64,000 bases of DNA from CAVXYG01 sp963706835 (GTDB taxonomy: Bacteria; Actinomycetota; Actinomycetes; S36-B12; GCA-2699445): contig CAVPOB010000003.1 in assembly GCA_963706835.1 (NCBI GenBank), positions 1 to 64,000 of the forward strand. The letters run 5' to 3'. Below the pieces are notes generated by a model. That model was not told where the DNA came from and searched no databases. It saw nothing but the letters and a program-made list of their open reading frames with translations. Within the stretch, counting starts at the first letter, position 1; the number at the start of each line of letters is the position of its first letter. Below are positions 19,071 through 28,399 of this stretch, one piece after another. The position numbers and the translations under genes are program-made.

Positions 19071-19295
19071 GAGGGCCAGCTGGCGGTGCTCACCGGCGGC
19101 GATCACCTGACGATGACGGCCGACCAGACGCTGGACGTGCTGCTGCTCGGCGGCGTCCCCCTGCGGGAGCCGGTGTTCGCCTACGGGCCCTTCGTCATGA
19201 ACACGCGCGCTGAGGTCATCCAGGCGGTCGAGGACTACCAGGCCGGTCGTCTCGGCGTGATCCCCGACGGGGCGATCATGCCGCACCGCGGCTGA
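19070..19295 (+). pseudogene. Pirin-family protein, C-terminal fragment
   Basis: The frame reads GDHLTMTADQTLDVLLLGGV, then PLREPVFAYGPFVMNTRAEV and IQAVEDYQAGRLGVIPDGA, the highly characteristic C-terminus of pirin cupins. The N-terminal cupin with the metal ligands is missing; the fragment starts directly at the junction with the IS3 remnant. The gene was thus decapitated by an IS3-associated event. Confidence 0.8.
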
Positions 19296-19469
19296 GAGCC
19301 TGCTCGACATCGCGGGCCGCGAAGACGAGCCCTGGCTCGGCGTTCGCAGGCACGACGATCCAGGCGGAGAGCCCAAACGCCGTTGAGCGCGATCCAGGGT
19401 GTGGAGTGCAGCCGTGGCTGGCCATCGGAGCTGTTCCGCAGCGATGGGGGCATTCGGCGCTCCTGTGGG

Positions 19470-19900
19470 CGGGCCGGAGGAGCGCCCTCCTAAAGGTGTG
19501 CACCCGGGGCGAGGGTTTGCACCCGGGGCGGGGGTCTGCACCCGGGGCGGGGGCTGATGTGGCCTCCGGGACGGCAACTGCGCACCCGTATCGGGGGTTT
19601 GCACCCGGGACGGGTGCGCTCGGCCCCGATCCGGCCGATTCCGCCCCCACTCCGGGTGCAAACCCCCGAACCGGGTGCAGGCCCGCCCCGAAATCCGGCC
19701 GATTCCGCCCCCACTCCGGGTGCAAACCCCCGCAACGGGTGCAGACGCCCCCGCTGCGGGTGCTCAGAGGGCCCCGCCCGAGCCCCTGGGCGCCGGGGAC
19801 TCGACCCGGCCATCCGTCCAACCGGCCTCCCGGCGGCCCGCTCGCTCCACGCGCCGACACGGGAGCCAACCGCGCTCCAAATTGCGACAAGCCCGCAGAC
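19470..19900 (+). repeat. Composite intergenic repeat, copy 1
   Basis: Array of GGGTTTGCACCCGG-type modules in both orientations. Forward modules at about 19497-19560 and 19593-19612 face reverse modules (TCCGGGTGCAAACCCCCG) at about 19651-19765. A 64-bp period repeats the unit starting CCGGCCGATTCCGCCCCCAC at 19631 and 19695. A constant right arm includes CCGGCGGCCCGCTCGCTCCA (19830-19849) and GCGACAAGCC (19884-19893). The whole block matches the reverse complement of 28400-29125. No stop codons interrupt several frames, but coding is not supported. Confidence 0.8.
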
Positions 19901-19949
19901 GCCCGCCCCGGACGAACCGGCGCGGGCGTCTGCGTCGAAGACCGATGGC

Positions 19950-20717
19950 CTACCGGGCCACGCCCTCGACCGCCCGGGCCGAGTCCGGCAGCTCGATCAC
20001 GTGGTCGGCGTCGGACGCCTCTTCTGGGACGCGGGTGAACCGCCAGGCGATCACGGCGATGACCGCGCCGACCAGCGGGGCCAGCAGGAACAGCCATACC
20101 TGCGACAGCGCGGTGCCGCCCTCGAACAGCGCCGGGCCGAAGGAACGCGCCGGATTCACCGAGGTACCGGTCAGCGGGATGCCGACCAGGTGGACCATGG
20201 TCAGCGCCAGCCCGATGGCCAGGCCCGCGAACCCGGGCGCGGCGACCCGCTCGGTAACCAGCAGGATGACCAGGACGAAGGCCATGGTCAGGGTGGCCTC
20301 CAGCACGAAAGCCCCGACCATGTCGATGCTGCCGTTGTCGAAGGAGTTCGTGCCCAGTCCCCCGGTGCGGTCGGTGACACCGAAGGAGGACACGAACAGC
20401 CGCAGCAGCGCGCCGGCCGCGACGCCGCCGGCAACCTGGGCGGCCACGTAGGCGGCACCCTCAGCCGGAGCCTGCCGCTTGGACAGCACCATGGCCAGGG
20501 TGACGGCCGGGTTGACGTGGGCCCCGGAGACCGGGCCGAAGGCGTAGGCGAGCACCAGCAGGACCAGGCCGAAGGCCAGGGCGACGCCGACCACGCCGGA
20601 CGCCGGACCGGCGGCATCGGCACCGACTCCCCCGGCGATACCGAACACGGCGGCACCGACACCGATGAACACCAGGAGGAAGGTGCCGACGAACTCGGCA
20701 CCGAGCTTGCGGGACAT
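19950..20717 (-). CDS. aqpZ: Aquaporin (MIP family), water-channel type
   Basis: Membrane channel of 255 aa with the two NPA boxes HVNPAV (69-71) and SVNPAR (188-190), six hydrophobic spans, and selectivity-filter residues His176 (MVHLVGIP) and Arg191 that favour water over glycerol. The N-terminus KLGAEFVGTFLLVFIGVG is typical. The ATG at 20717 was chosen since similarity begins there, although the frame is open further upstream. It is divergent from the helicase gene, with about 155 bp between them. Confidence 0.92.
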   Translation of the reverse strand: MSRKLGAEFVGTFLLVFIGVGAAVFGIAGGVGADAAGPASGVVGVALAFGLVLLVLAYAFGPVSGAHVNPAVTLAMVLSKRQAPAEGAAYVAAQVAGGVAAGALLRLFVSSFGVTDRTGGLGTNSFDNGSIDMVGAFVLEATLTMAFVLVILLVTERVAAPGFAGLAIGLALTMVHLVGIPLTGTSVNPARSFGPALFEGGTALSQVWLFLLAPLVGAVIAVIAWRFTRVPEEASDADHVIELPDSARAVEGVAR

Positions 20718-20872
20718 GGGGTGGACCTTCCGAAGATGGCGCTCGGGCACGTCGATGGCCCGGACGCGAGAATCGATGAACCTGTCCAGTTTATGGCGGT
20801 TTGGCACATTGTCTGGCCCCGCGCAGTCGCGCATCACCGATCGGTGTCGGCCCGGAGGCTAGGATCGAACGC

Positions 20873-22891
20873 ATGTACGCACACGATCTGCTGGCCGGGC
20901 TCAACGAGGAGCAGTTGGCGGTGGCCCGATTCGATGGCGGGCCGCTGCGGGTGCTGGCCGGCGCCGGGACGGGCAAGACCACCGCGCTGTCCGGTCGCGT
21001 GGCGCGCTTGGTGGCCGATGGGACGCCCGCCGAGCGCGTGCTGCTGCTGACCTTCACCCGCCGGGCCGCACGGCAACTCGTGGACCGCAGCCACGCCCGG
21101 CTCGCCCGCGCCGGGCACCGATCCGGCCGGATCTCCGGGGGCACGTTTCATTCGGTGGCCCATCGCACCCTGCGGCAGCACGCCGCCCGACTGGGCCTGC
21201 CGGAGGGCTTCTCGGTGCTGGACCCGGCGGATGCCTCCGACGTGATGGACGTCGTGCGCGACGAGACGCTGCAGCGCCTTCCCGAGGTCCGCCGGGTGCC
21301 GCGCAAGTCCGCGCTGCTGGACATCTACTCCCGGACGGTGGACACCGGGACGCCGCTCGGCGACGTCGTCGCTGCCATCGCACCGTGGGCCAGCGACCAG
21401 ATCGAGGCCATCGGCGCGGTGTGCAAGGCCTACATCGGCCGCAAGCGCCGGCTGGGGCTGCTGGACTTCGACGACCTGCTGCTGCACTGGCGGCAGGCGC
21501 TGCGCGACGACCTCGTCGGCAAGTCGCTGGCGGACCAGTACGACCATGTCCTCGTCGACGAGTACCAGGACGTCAACGCCCTGCAGGTCGAACTCCTGCA
21601 GCTGCTCCGCCGGCACGACGATCGAATCACCGTGGTCGGCGACGACGCACAGGCCATCTACTCCTTCCGCGCCTCGGACCCCCGGCACATCCTGGCCTTC
21701 GACGAGGACTTCCCCGGTGCGGCGACACTGCAGCTCAGTGTCAACTACCGCTCCGGGCAGGCCATCCTCGACACCGCCAACGCCATCGCCGACGACGCGC
21801 CGGCCGGGTTCTCGGCCAGGCTGCGGGCCGCGCCAGACGGTGCCGCCAGCACCCCTCGCCTGGTCCGCTGCGCCGATGAGGACCACCAGAGCGTGGCCGT
21901 GTGCGAGCAGATCCTGGCCCATCGGGAGTCTGGAACCGCGCTGAAGGAGCAAGCGGTCCTGGTGCGCGCCGCCCACCACAGCAGCCGCCTGGAGATCGAA
22001 CTGGGCCGGCGCGGCATCCCGTACGTCAAGTACGGCGGGCTGCGCTACCTCGAAGCGGCCCATGTGAAGGACCTGCTCGCCGCGTTCCGGATCGCCGATA
22101 ACCCCCGCGACGAGGTGGCCTGGTTCCGGGTCCTGCAACTGCTGCCCGGGGTCGGCCCGGCCAAAGCGCGCCGCGCCGTCACCGCCCTGGGCCTGCTCGC
22201 CGACGGCGAGGACGCCGAGGTGATGCTGCGCTGGCCCCTTGCCCTGGCCGAACTGCCCGCCGGCGCTCAGACTCCCGCCCAGTCGCTGGCGGCCGCCGTC
22301 GGCGCCAAACAGGCCGAACCGCTGCGGCAGGCGATGGTCCCGCTCATCCGCGCCGAATACGACAACCCCGAGGAGCGCCTCGCCGACCTCGACGTGCTCG
22401 TCGCGGCTGCCGCCGCACTCCCCCGCCTTTCCGACGTGGCCGCCGATCACGCCCTGGAACCCCCTCGGTCCACCGGCGGCCTGGCCGGCCCGCCCTCCGT
22501 GGACGAGGACTGGCTGGTGATCAGCACCATCCACTCCGCAAAGGGCCTGGAGTGGGACGTCGTGCACCTGATCCACGCCGCCGACGGCAACATCCCCTCC
22601 GACATGGCCCTGCGGGATCGCGACGGCCTGGAGGAGGAGCGGCGGCTGTTCTACGTGGCCATGACCCGCGCCCGCCGGGACCTGCACGTCACCGTCCCGC
22701 TGCGCTACCACCATCGGCCCAACGGGGACCAGCATTCGTGGGCGCAGATGTCCCGGTTCTTCACCGAACGGGTGCGCGCCACGATGCACGAGGAGACCCT
22801 CCTGCGCTCCGATGCCGCAGCAGCCGCCGAACTGGCCACCGTCGACACCACCAGCGCCGTGGATGCCGCGCTGGAGGGCCTGTTCGGGTAG
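20873..22891 (+). CDS. UvrD/Rep-type superfamily 1 DNA helicase
   Basis: ATP-dependent 3'-5' DNA helicase of 672 aa. It has a Q-motif NEEQLAVARF, Walker A AGAGTGKT (29-36), motif Ia TFTRRAARQL, motif II VDEYQDVN, motif III VVGDDAQAIYSFR, motif IV SVNYRS, motif V STIHSAKGLEWD and motif VI VAMTRARRDLHV. All helicase motifs are present, so it should be active. It is shorter than PcrA/UvrD1 (about 750 aa) and lacks a nuclease or HRDC domain. Likely roles are in repair or replication-fork processing. Confidence 0.93.
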   Translation: MYAHDLLAGLNEEQLAVARFDGGPLRVLAGAGTGKTTALSGRVARLVADGTPAERVLLLTFTRRAARQLVDRSHARLARAGHRSGRISGGTFHSVAHRTLRQHAARLGLPEGFSVLDPADASDVMDVVRDETLQRLPEVRRVPRKSALLDIYSRTVDTGTPLGDVVAAIAPWASDQIEAIGAVCKAYIGRKRRLGLLDFDDLLLHWRQALRDDLVGKSLADQYDHVLVDEYQDVNALQVELLQLLRRHDDRITVVGDDAQAIYSFRASDPRHILAFDEDFPGAATLQLSVNYRSGQAILDTANAIADDAPAGFSARLRAAPDGAASTPRLVRCADEDHQSVAVCEQILAHRESGTALKEQAVLVRAAHHSSRLEIELGRRGIPYVKYGGLRYLEAAHVKDLLAAFRIADNPRDEVAWFRVLQLLPGVGPAKARRAVTALGLLADGEDAEVMLRWPLALAELPAGAQTPAQSLAAAVGAKQAEPLRQAMVPLIRAEYDNPEERLADLDVLVAAAAALPRLSDVAADHALEPPRSTGGLAGPPSVDEDWLVISTIHSAKGLEWDVVHLIHAADGNIPSDMALRDRDGLEEERRLFYVAMTRARRDLHVTVPLRYHHRPNGDQHSWAQMSRFFTERVRATMHEETLLRSDAAAAAELATVDTTSAVDAALEGLFG

Positions 22892-22943
22892 CCGGCACGG
22901 CGAACCCGCCAGTGCAGGCAGGTCCAGGGCCCCCGCCCGCGGC

Positions 22944-23669
22944 CTACCCGGTCACCACCATCGCCACCGCGACGAACTGCACCAGGTAGGCCGCGATGGT
23001 GAAGGCATGGAACAACTCGTGGAACCCGAACCACTCCGGGTGCCAATCGGGGCGTTTGCGGGCGTAGACAACGCCGCCGATCGTGTACAGCACACCGCCG
23101 AGCGCCAGCAGTACGACCGTCAGGCCGCCGAACGCCGAGGCGATCGCCGGCAGGTAGAACAGCGCGACCCATCCCATGGCGATGTAGGAGCCCGCGGTCA
23201 ACCATCGCGGCGCGTGCAGCCAGACGATCGGCAGCAGCATGCCGATCGCTGCGATCACCCAGACCAGCACCAGGATGGTGGTGCCCGTCGAGCGGTCCGG
23301 CATGGCCACGGCGAACGGCGTGTAGGACCCGGCGATGAACAGGTAGATGTTCGCGTGGTCCAGCCTGCGCAGGAAGGCGTTGACGCTGGGCCGACCAGCA
23401 CCGAGGTGGTAGCCCGCGCTGACCCCGAACAGCAGCACGGTCGTCAGCACGTACACCGCCACCGCAGCCCGAAGGTCCTGATCCGGCGTGACGACCATCA
23501 GCCAGAGCCCGAGGACCAGCGACAGCGGCGCGGCACCGAAGTGCAGCCATCCGCGCAGCTTCGGCTTCAGGACCGCGGCCGCGTGCTCGATGAGCGTCTC
23601 GCTCTCCGCCCCGTCCGGGTCGTCGAGGACTTCCGTCGGGGGGATGTCGGATCGGGCATCGTCGTCCAC
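22944..23669 (-). CDS. trhA: Hemolysin III / PAQR family membrane protein
   Basis: Seven-TM protein of 241 aa. It has the family metal-site motifs SAGYHLG, RRLDHANIYLFIAGSYTPF and FHELFHAFTIAAYLVQF (His, Asp and paired His residues). The N-terminal 35 residues are acidic and cytoplasmic. Family members are linked to membrane-lipid homeostasis (TrhA) rather than true hemolysis. It is convergent with the helicase gene, with 52 bp between stops. Confidence 0.9.
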   Translation of the reverse strand: MDDDARSDIPPTEVLDDPDGAESETLIEHAAAVLKPKLRGWLHFGAAPLSLVLGLWLMVVTPDQDLRAAVAVYVLTTVLLFGVSAGYHLGAGRPSVNAFLRRLDHANIYLFIAGSYTPFAVAMPDRSTGTTILVLVWVIAAIGMLLPIVWLHAPRWLTAGSYIAMGWVALFYLPAIASAFGGLTVVLLALGGVLYTIGGVVYARKRPDWHPEWFGFHELFHAFTIAAYLVQFVAVAMVVTG

Positions 23670-23962
23670 CCGCCCAGACTAGTCGCCGCCGCTGGCAGGG
23701 GCTGCCTCCGGTGATCCGGCTCCGGCAATCGCGCAACGACACGGACCCGGCGCCGGGCGGACGATGCGCGCCCACCTGCGACAGATTCGGCCGCTCTCCC
23801 AGCTCGCCTGTGACGGCGCGCCGGGCTGCGGCCGCCCGGCAAGCCGTCGCGGGTGGTCGCGAACCCGCGACACTGGCCCGGCCGTCAGTCCGGCGGACCC
23901 ATGAGCCGATGCCCTTCGGCACGCCCGTTCATCCTCAGGGCGACCGGGTGCGCCGTCCGACG

Positions 23963-24304
23963 TCAGGTGCGCAGGATCTTCTCCATGGCCTTGCCCTTGG
24001 CCAACTCGTCGACGAGCTTGTCCAGAAAGCGGATCTGCTGCATGAGCGGATCCTCGACGTTCTCCACCCGTATCCCGCACACCACGCCGGTGATCAGCGC
24101 CGCGTTCGGGTTGAGTCGTGCCGAGGCGAAGAAGTCCGCGAAGGTCGTCCCCGAGGCGAGGTGGTCGGCCAGCTCGGCCTGATCGAACCCGGTGAGCCAA
24201 AGGATGACCTCGTCCAACTCGGCCTGCGTCCGTCCCTTCTTGAGCACCTTCGCCAAATAGAGCGGGTAGACCGAGGCGACGCTCATGGTGAAGATCCGGC
24301 TCAC
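23963..24304 (-). CDS. DUF2200 family protein
   Basis: Protein of 113 aa matching the DUF2200 family end to end: IFTMSVASVYPLYLAKVLKKGRTQ... GVVCGIRVENVEDPLMQQIRFLDKLVDELAKG. Family members start a few residues before IYTM, so the GTG at 24304 (VSRIFTM) is taken as start; no strong ribosome site is visible. Cytoplasmic, function unknown. It stands alone, divergent from the aminotransferase gene. Confidence 0.85.
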   Translation of the reverse strand: MSRIFTMSVASVYPLYLAKVLKKGRTQAELDEVILWLTGFDQAELADHLASGTTFADFFASARLNPNAALITGVVCGIRVENVEDPLMQQIRFLDKLVDELAKGKAMEKILRT

Positions 24305-24476
24305 ATCGGCCAGCGTAGTGACTCGGATCGGGCGACCCCGCCGCCGACCGCATTCGCCGCGCGGCGTCCGAGGGCGGGCCGCCGGCGCGGCTGACAGCAG
24401 CACGTCGGAGGTCTTCGGCTGCAACCGGTGGCCCGGCGCCCGGCGGCGCCGACCCGGGTACGGGCACGATGGGGGC

Positions 24477-25661
24477 ATGAAGGTCGCAGCCCGGGCCCAG
24501 GTCCCGCCGTTCGCCGTCATGGAACTCATCGCCGCTGCCAACGCCCTCCGGGCCGAGGGTCGAGACGTGTTGAACCTCGCCGCGGGCGAGCCCGCTGGCG
24601 GCGCCAGCCGTGCGGTCCGGCAGCGAGCGATCGCACTGCTGGAGTCCGGCAGCCTGGGGTACACCGAGGCCGTCGGGGTTCCTGACCTGCGGGCCGCGAT
24701 CGCGGCGCACTACCGCGACTGGTACGGGGCCGACTTGGATCCGAGCAGCATCGCGGTGACCACCGGATCATCCGGCGGCTTCGCACTGGTGTTCCTGGCC
24801 GCGTTCGACGTGGGCGACCGCGTGGCCCTGGCCCGTCCCGGGTACCCGGCCTACCGCAATATCCTCACCGCGCTGGGCTGCAAGGTCGTCAATCTGGCCT
24901 GCGGGCCGCACACCCGCTATCAGCCCTCGGTCGCCATGCTCGCCGAAGCCCACGACCGCGAGCCGCTGGCGGGTCTGATCCTGGCATCGCCGGCGAACCC
25001 CACCGGCACCATGGTCGATGCTGCAGGGCTGGCCGACATCGTGACCTGGTGCGGCGACAACGGCGTGCGACTGATCAGCGATGAGATCTACCACGGCATC
25101 ACCTACACGCAGGCGCAGCCGCCCACCGCCGCTGCGCATCTGGGATCGGGTGCCGTGGTGGTGAACTCGTTCTCCAAGTATTGGGCCATGACGGGTTGGC
25201 GGGTGGGCTGGCTGGTGCTGCCGGACGATCTCGTGACTCCCGTGGCGGCGCTGGCCGGAAACATCGCCCTATGCCCGCCGGCCCTGGCCCAACACGCCGC
25301 GCTGGCGGCGCTGGCACCGGAGGGAATGGCCGCTGCCCGCAGCAGCGTCGCTGCCTACGAGTCGTCGCGCACGTTGCTGTTGCAGCGCCTTCCGGAGCTC
25401 GGCTGGTCCGATGTCGCCCCGGCCGATGGGGCCTTCTATCTCTACGGCGACATCTCTGCCAGCGGTCTGGACTCCCCCACATGGTGCGCGCGACTCCTGG
25501 ACGAGGCCGGAGTGGCACTGACCCCGGGCACGGACTTCGACCCGGTCGACGGCCACCGCTTCGTACGGCTCTCATTCGCCGTCGCCCCAGATGTTGTGGA
25601 CCGGGCGATCGATCGGATCGTCGCCTGGCAGGAGTCCCTGGCCCCGCCGAGAACCGTCTGA
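24477..25661 (+). CDS. Class I/II pyridoxal-phosphate aminotransferase
   Basis: Fold-type I aminotransferase of 394 aa. It carries NLAAGEP near the N-terminus, GYTEAVGVPDLR, the substrate/PLP loop ASPANPTG, SDEIYHGITY and the PLP lysine Lys234 in NSFSKYWAMTGWRVGW; Arg in FVRLSFA near the C-terminus binds the substrate carboxylate. It is an aspartate/aromatic or alanine-type enzyme; specificity cannot be told. It is a single gene, divergent from the DUF2200 gene. Confidence 0.92.
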   Translation: MKVAARAQVPPFAVMELIAAANALRAEGRDVLNLAAGEPAGGASRAVRQRAIALLESGSLGYTEAVGVPDLRAAIAAHYRDWYGADLDPSSIAVTTGSSGGFALVFLAAFDVGDRVALARPGYPAYRNILTALGCKVVNLACGPHTRYQPSVAMLAEAHDREPLAGLILASPANPTGTMVDAAGLADIVTWCGDNGVRLISDEIYHGITYTQAQPPTAAAHLGSGAVVVNSFSKYWAMTGWRVGWLVLPDDLVTPVAALAGNIALCPPALAQHAALAALAPEGMAAARSSVAAYESSRTLLLQRLPELGWSDVAPADGAFYLYGDISASGLDSPTWCARLLDEAGVALTPGTDFDPVDGHRFVRLSFAVAPDVVDRAIDRIVAWQESLAPPRTV

Positions 25662-25752
25662 CGCTTGGACTGTCGCCCTGCTCATCGCATGCCGACCGCG
25701 GACTGCGGCGCTCATCCGCATGTGGCAGTCGCTCAGCCGACAGCGACCCGAT

Positions 25753-25915
25753 GGTGCCGGATCCGCGTGTCCACTTTGGAGCCGTGACCTGGAACCTCCG
25801 ACCGGATCTGCTGGCCCTCACGCCGCGGCGATGGTGACCTCGGCGCCGGCCGGTGTGCGCCACGTGTCGGCCTGCGCGTGGTGGTCCCACCCGTCGTGGG
25901 TCGTCAAGAGGTGAT
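25753..25915 (-). pseudogene. HNH endonuclease 3'-end relic, duplicate of 43881-44043
   Basis: A 163-bp block nearly identical (only a handful of mismatches) to the end of the HNH gene at 43946 and its downstream flank. On the minus strand it encodes HLLTTHDGWDHHAQADTWRT and PAGAEVTIAAA, then the same stop. The upstream portion of the gene is absent. The rest of the gap between the aminotransferase and the hydrolase holds nothing else recognisable. Confidence 0.8.
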
Positions 25916-26154
25916 CCGCCGCCGGAACCACGCCACCCCCACCACAGGCTCCCCCGCTAGCGGGGCAACCGTCACCGTGTGCCGCACCGACACGCTGGTC
26001 TATGGATGGAATGGATCCCGCCCACCGACCTCGGCGCCGGCCGGACACTCCCGAGTCGGCGCCGCGCCATGGAACACCTCCACCGGCACTCGGGCCAGCA
26101 CACCCCGCGGGACGCCCGTACACCCAGACGCTGCGACCTGGCAGGCTGAGCCTC

Positions 26155-27021
26155 GTGTGGGAGCACCGGGAGGGTCGGGTCCGGCTGCCGGATGGTCGTT
26201 GGGTCCACTTCAGCGATGACGGACCGGCCGCGGCACCCGTGGTGCTGTACTGCCATGGAGTCCCCGGCAGTCGACACGAGATTGGCTGGGCCGCGACGGC
26301 GCTGGCGCGCAGTGGACTTGCGGTGCGCCTGGTTGCGCTGAACCGCCCGGGGTACGGCACAACCACGTGGCGACCGGGGGGCGGATTGCGGGCATGGGCA
26401 TCCGATGCGGCAGTGGTATTGCAGATCCTCGCAGTGGAGAGCTGCGCGGTGTTGGGCGCTTCAGGCGGGGCGCCCTACGCGCTCGCCTTCGCCATTGAGA
26501 ACCCTGGCCGGACCAGCCGCGTCGGGCTGGCTGCTGGGGTGGGACCGCCCGGGCTGGCGGGCATGAATCGCTCCGCTGTCTGGCTCACCGAGCCGCGCGG
26601 CCCGCTGCGACGAACTGTGCGGTACGGCGCTCTCGCCACCGGATACCGGGCAGGCCTGGGCAGATGGCTGGAGGAGCGCATGCTCGCCTCTCTGGGCGAT
26701 GCCGACCGCCGTGCGCTCAGCGACCGCGAGGCGCGCTCGGTGCTGCACCGAGTCGTGGGTGAGGCGTTCGCCCAACACGGGCAGGCGGCAGCACGTGAGG
26801 GGGGTCTCCTCCTCCAGCCATGGGAGATCGACCCCGCGCACGTGAACCGGCCCGTCCACATCTGGCACGGCCGTCTCGACACCCGCGTCCCGGTCGAAGT
26901 CGCGCACGGGCTGGCCGGCCTTCTGGCGAACGCGTCCGCCACCATCTGGCCCCAGCATGGCCATTTCAGCTGGGCCACCGGCGACGCCGTGATCGAGATT
27001 GCCGCCCGCCTCACCACGTGA
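26155..27021 (+). CDS. Alpha/beta-hydrolase
   Basis: Hydrolase of 288 aa. The oxyanion motif YCHGVPGSRHE, RPGYG, the nucleophile elbow GASGGAPYAL (Ser in GASGG), the acid GRLDTRVPVEVA and the catalytic His in WPQHGHFSW form a complete triad. This resembles epoxide-hydrolase/proline-iminopeptidase-like family members. The GTG at 26155 is selected because protein similarity begins about ten residues later; no strong ribosome site is seen. Substrate unknown. Confidence 0.85.
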   Translation: MWEHREGRVRLPDGRWVHFSDDGPAAAPVVLYCHGVPGSRHEIGWAATALARSGLAVRLVALNRPGYGTTTWRPGGGLRAWASDAAVVLQILAVESCAVLGASGGAPYALAFAIENPGRTSRVGLAAGVGPPGLAGMNRSAVWLTEPRGPLRRTVRYGALATGYRAGLGRWLEERMLASLGDADRRALSDREARSVLHRVVGEAFAQHGQAAAREGGLLLQPWEIDPAHVNRPVHIWHGRLDTRVPVEVAHGLAGLLANASATIWPQHGHFSWATGDAVIEIAARLTT

Positions 27022-27145
27022 CGCCGGCAGCGGCCGTGGACCAGGCCCGAATGCAGGCCCGGCCGCACTGCCCTCCAGCGCCGCTGCGATGGAGGCTCGC
27101 ACCATCAGCCGGCTGGCGGCGCGGTTGCTCATGGACGCCGCCGTC

Positions 27146-28321
27146 TCAGCGGGCCCCGGCAGCCGCGGTCGCTGAGACGTCCTCCGGGTTCGACGCTGCC
27201 CGGATGGTCGCGGCAGCGCCCGAGGACTCCTGACGCGGCCCGGCGGTCCATGACGCGGGCGCCTTGAAGAACAGGCTGCTCCACCCGCGTGCCATGGCCT
27301 TGTCGTAGATCCACAGCGAGAACGCGACCATCGCCAGCGTCACGACCACCGGGTAGATCAGCTGCAGCATCGCGCTGGACTCCAGCAGGGGTGCCCCGGT
27401 GAGGGCCAGGTAGTGGTGCAGCGGGTGCAGGATCAGGAACTGGATCGCGTAGATCGGCAGCGTGCGGGGGCCGATGTAGGCACCGAACCGGGCAACGGCA
27501 GTGTTGTCCTGGACCCGCACCGCGATCAGGATCGCCGTCAGCACCCACGCGATCGCGATGGGCAGGAAGGACTTGGCGGCCAGCCCGGGATCGAAGAGTC
27601 GCGCCAGGCTCCCCACCACGGCGATCGAAGCGGTGATGATGAGCAGCCGGGTGTCGTTGCGCGCCGCGTAGTGCTTGAAGAACTGCACGAAGTGCACGCC
27701 GGCGAAGAAGTACACGGCGTTGAACGCTACTGACGGCAGCAGGTGCGAGACTTCCAGCGGCGCCAGTGCGGTGAAGATGTAGTGGGTGACTTCGGGCCGG
27801 GCGAGGTTGATCGCCGCGGCCACGCCGATCACGATCCAGGGGTTCACGTCGCGCAGGAGCTTGGCCAGCACGAAGTACAGCGCGAGGGCGTAGAAGTACC
27901 AGTAGCCGTCGCCGGCGATGAAGGTGCCGATGAAGTAGCGGTAGAACGTGTCGGCGAACATCCCAGGCGTGTAGCCGTAGACGACCACGTTGAACACCAC
28001 GGTGAACGCTGCCAGCAGCGTGTGCCACACCACGTACAGGTAGAGGATGCCGATGGTGCGGGACTTCGTCCACGACCAGGGGCGCTTCACGGCCGAGCTG
28101 GCGAGCATCCCGGAGACCACGAAGAACACCGGCATCCGAAGCGGCTCGAGGAAGAGCATGAACTGATACCAGGCATCGGCGACGATGGTGCCGTCGATGA
28201 AAACGTCCAGCGTCTGCGCCACGTGCCACAGGACGACGAGGATGACGCTGGTCGCCTTGATGATGTCGATCCACGCCATCCGGTTTCCGCTGCTCGGGGC
28301 CGCTTGGGCATCGCTGCTCAT
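27146..28321 (-). CDS. Acyltransferase family 3 (OafA/OpgC-like) membrane protein
   Basis: Membrane O-acyltransferase-like protein of 391 aa with about ten hydrophobic segments. The N-terminal signature RMAWIDIIKATSVILVVLWH contains the conserved Asp and the His of the active region, followed by FFVVSGMLAS. Such enzymes acylate sugars or lipids at the membrane. The ATG at 28321 has AGGAGG seven bases upstream. The frame stays open another 600 bp upstream through the repeat array, but that part is repeat DNA. The product to be acylated is not indicated by neighbours. Confidence 0.88.
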   Translation of the reverse strand: MSSDAQAAPSSGNRMAWIDIIKATSVILVVLWHVAQTLDVFIDGTIVADAWYQFMLFLEPLRMPVFFVVSGMLASSAVKRPWSWTKSRTIGILYLYVVWHTLLAAFTVVFNVVVYGYTPGMFADTFYRYFIGTFIAGDGYWYFYALALYFVLAKLLRDVNPWIVIGVAAAINLARPEVTHYIFTALAPLEVSHLLPSVAFNAVYFFAGVHFVQFFKHYAARNDTRLLIITASIAVVGSLARLFDPGLAAKSFLPIAIAWVLTAILIAVRVQDNTAVARFGAYIGPRTLPIYAIQFLILHPLHHYLALTGAPLLESSAMLQLIYPVVVTLAMVAFSLWIYDKAMARGWSSLFFKAPASWTAGPRQESSGAAATIRAASNPEDVSATAAAGAR

Positions 28322-28399
28322 GGATGACCTCCTGGAAGCGGTTCGAAGTGGACGGGACAACGATGTTCTTGCCCGGACAGCGGCGCCCAAACCCGTTGC

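Noticed and set aside
20834..22789. A minus-strand gene of about 650 codons opposite the helicase
   Set aside because: The plus strand carries all SF1 helicase motifs; the minus translation is low-complexity.
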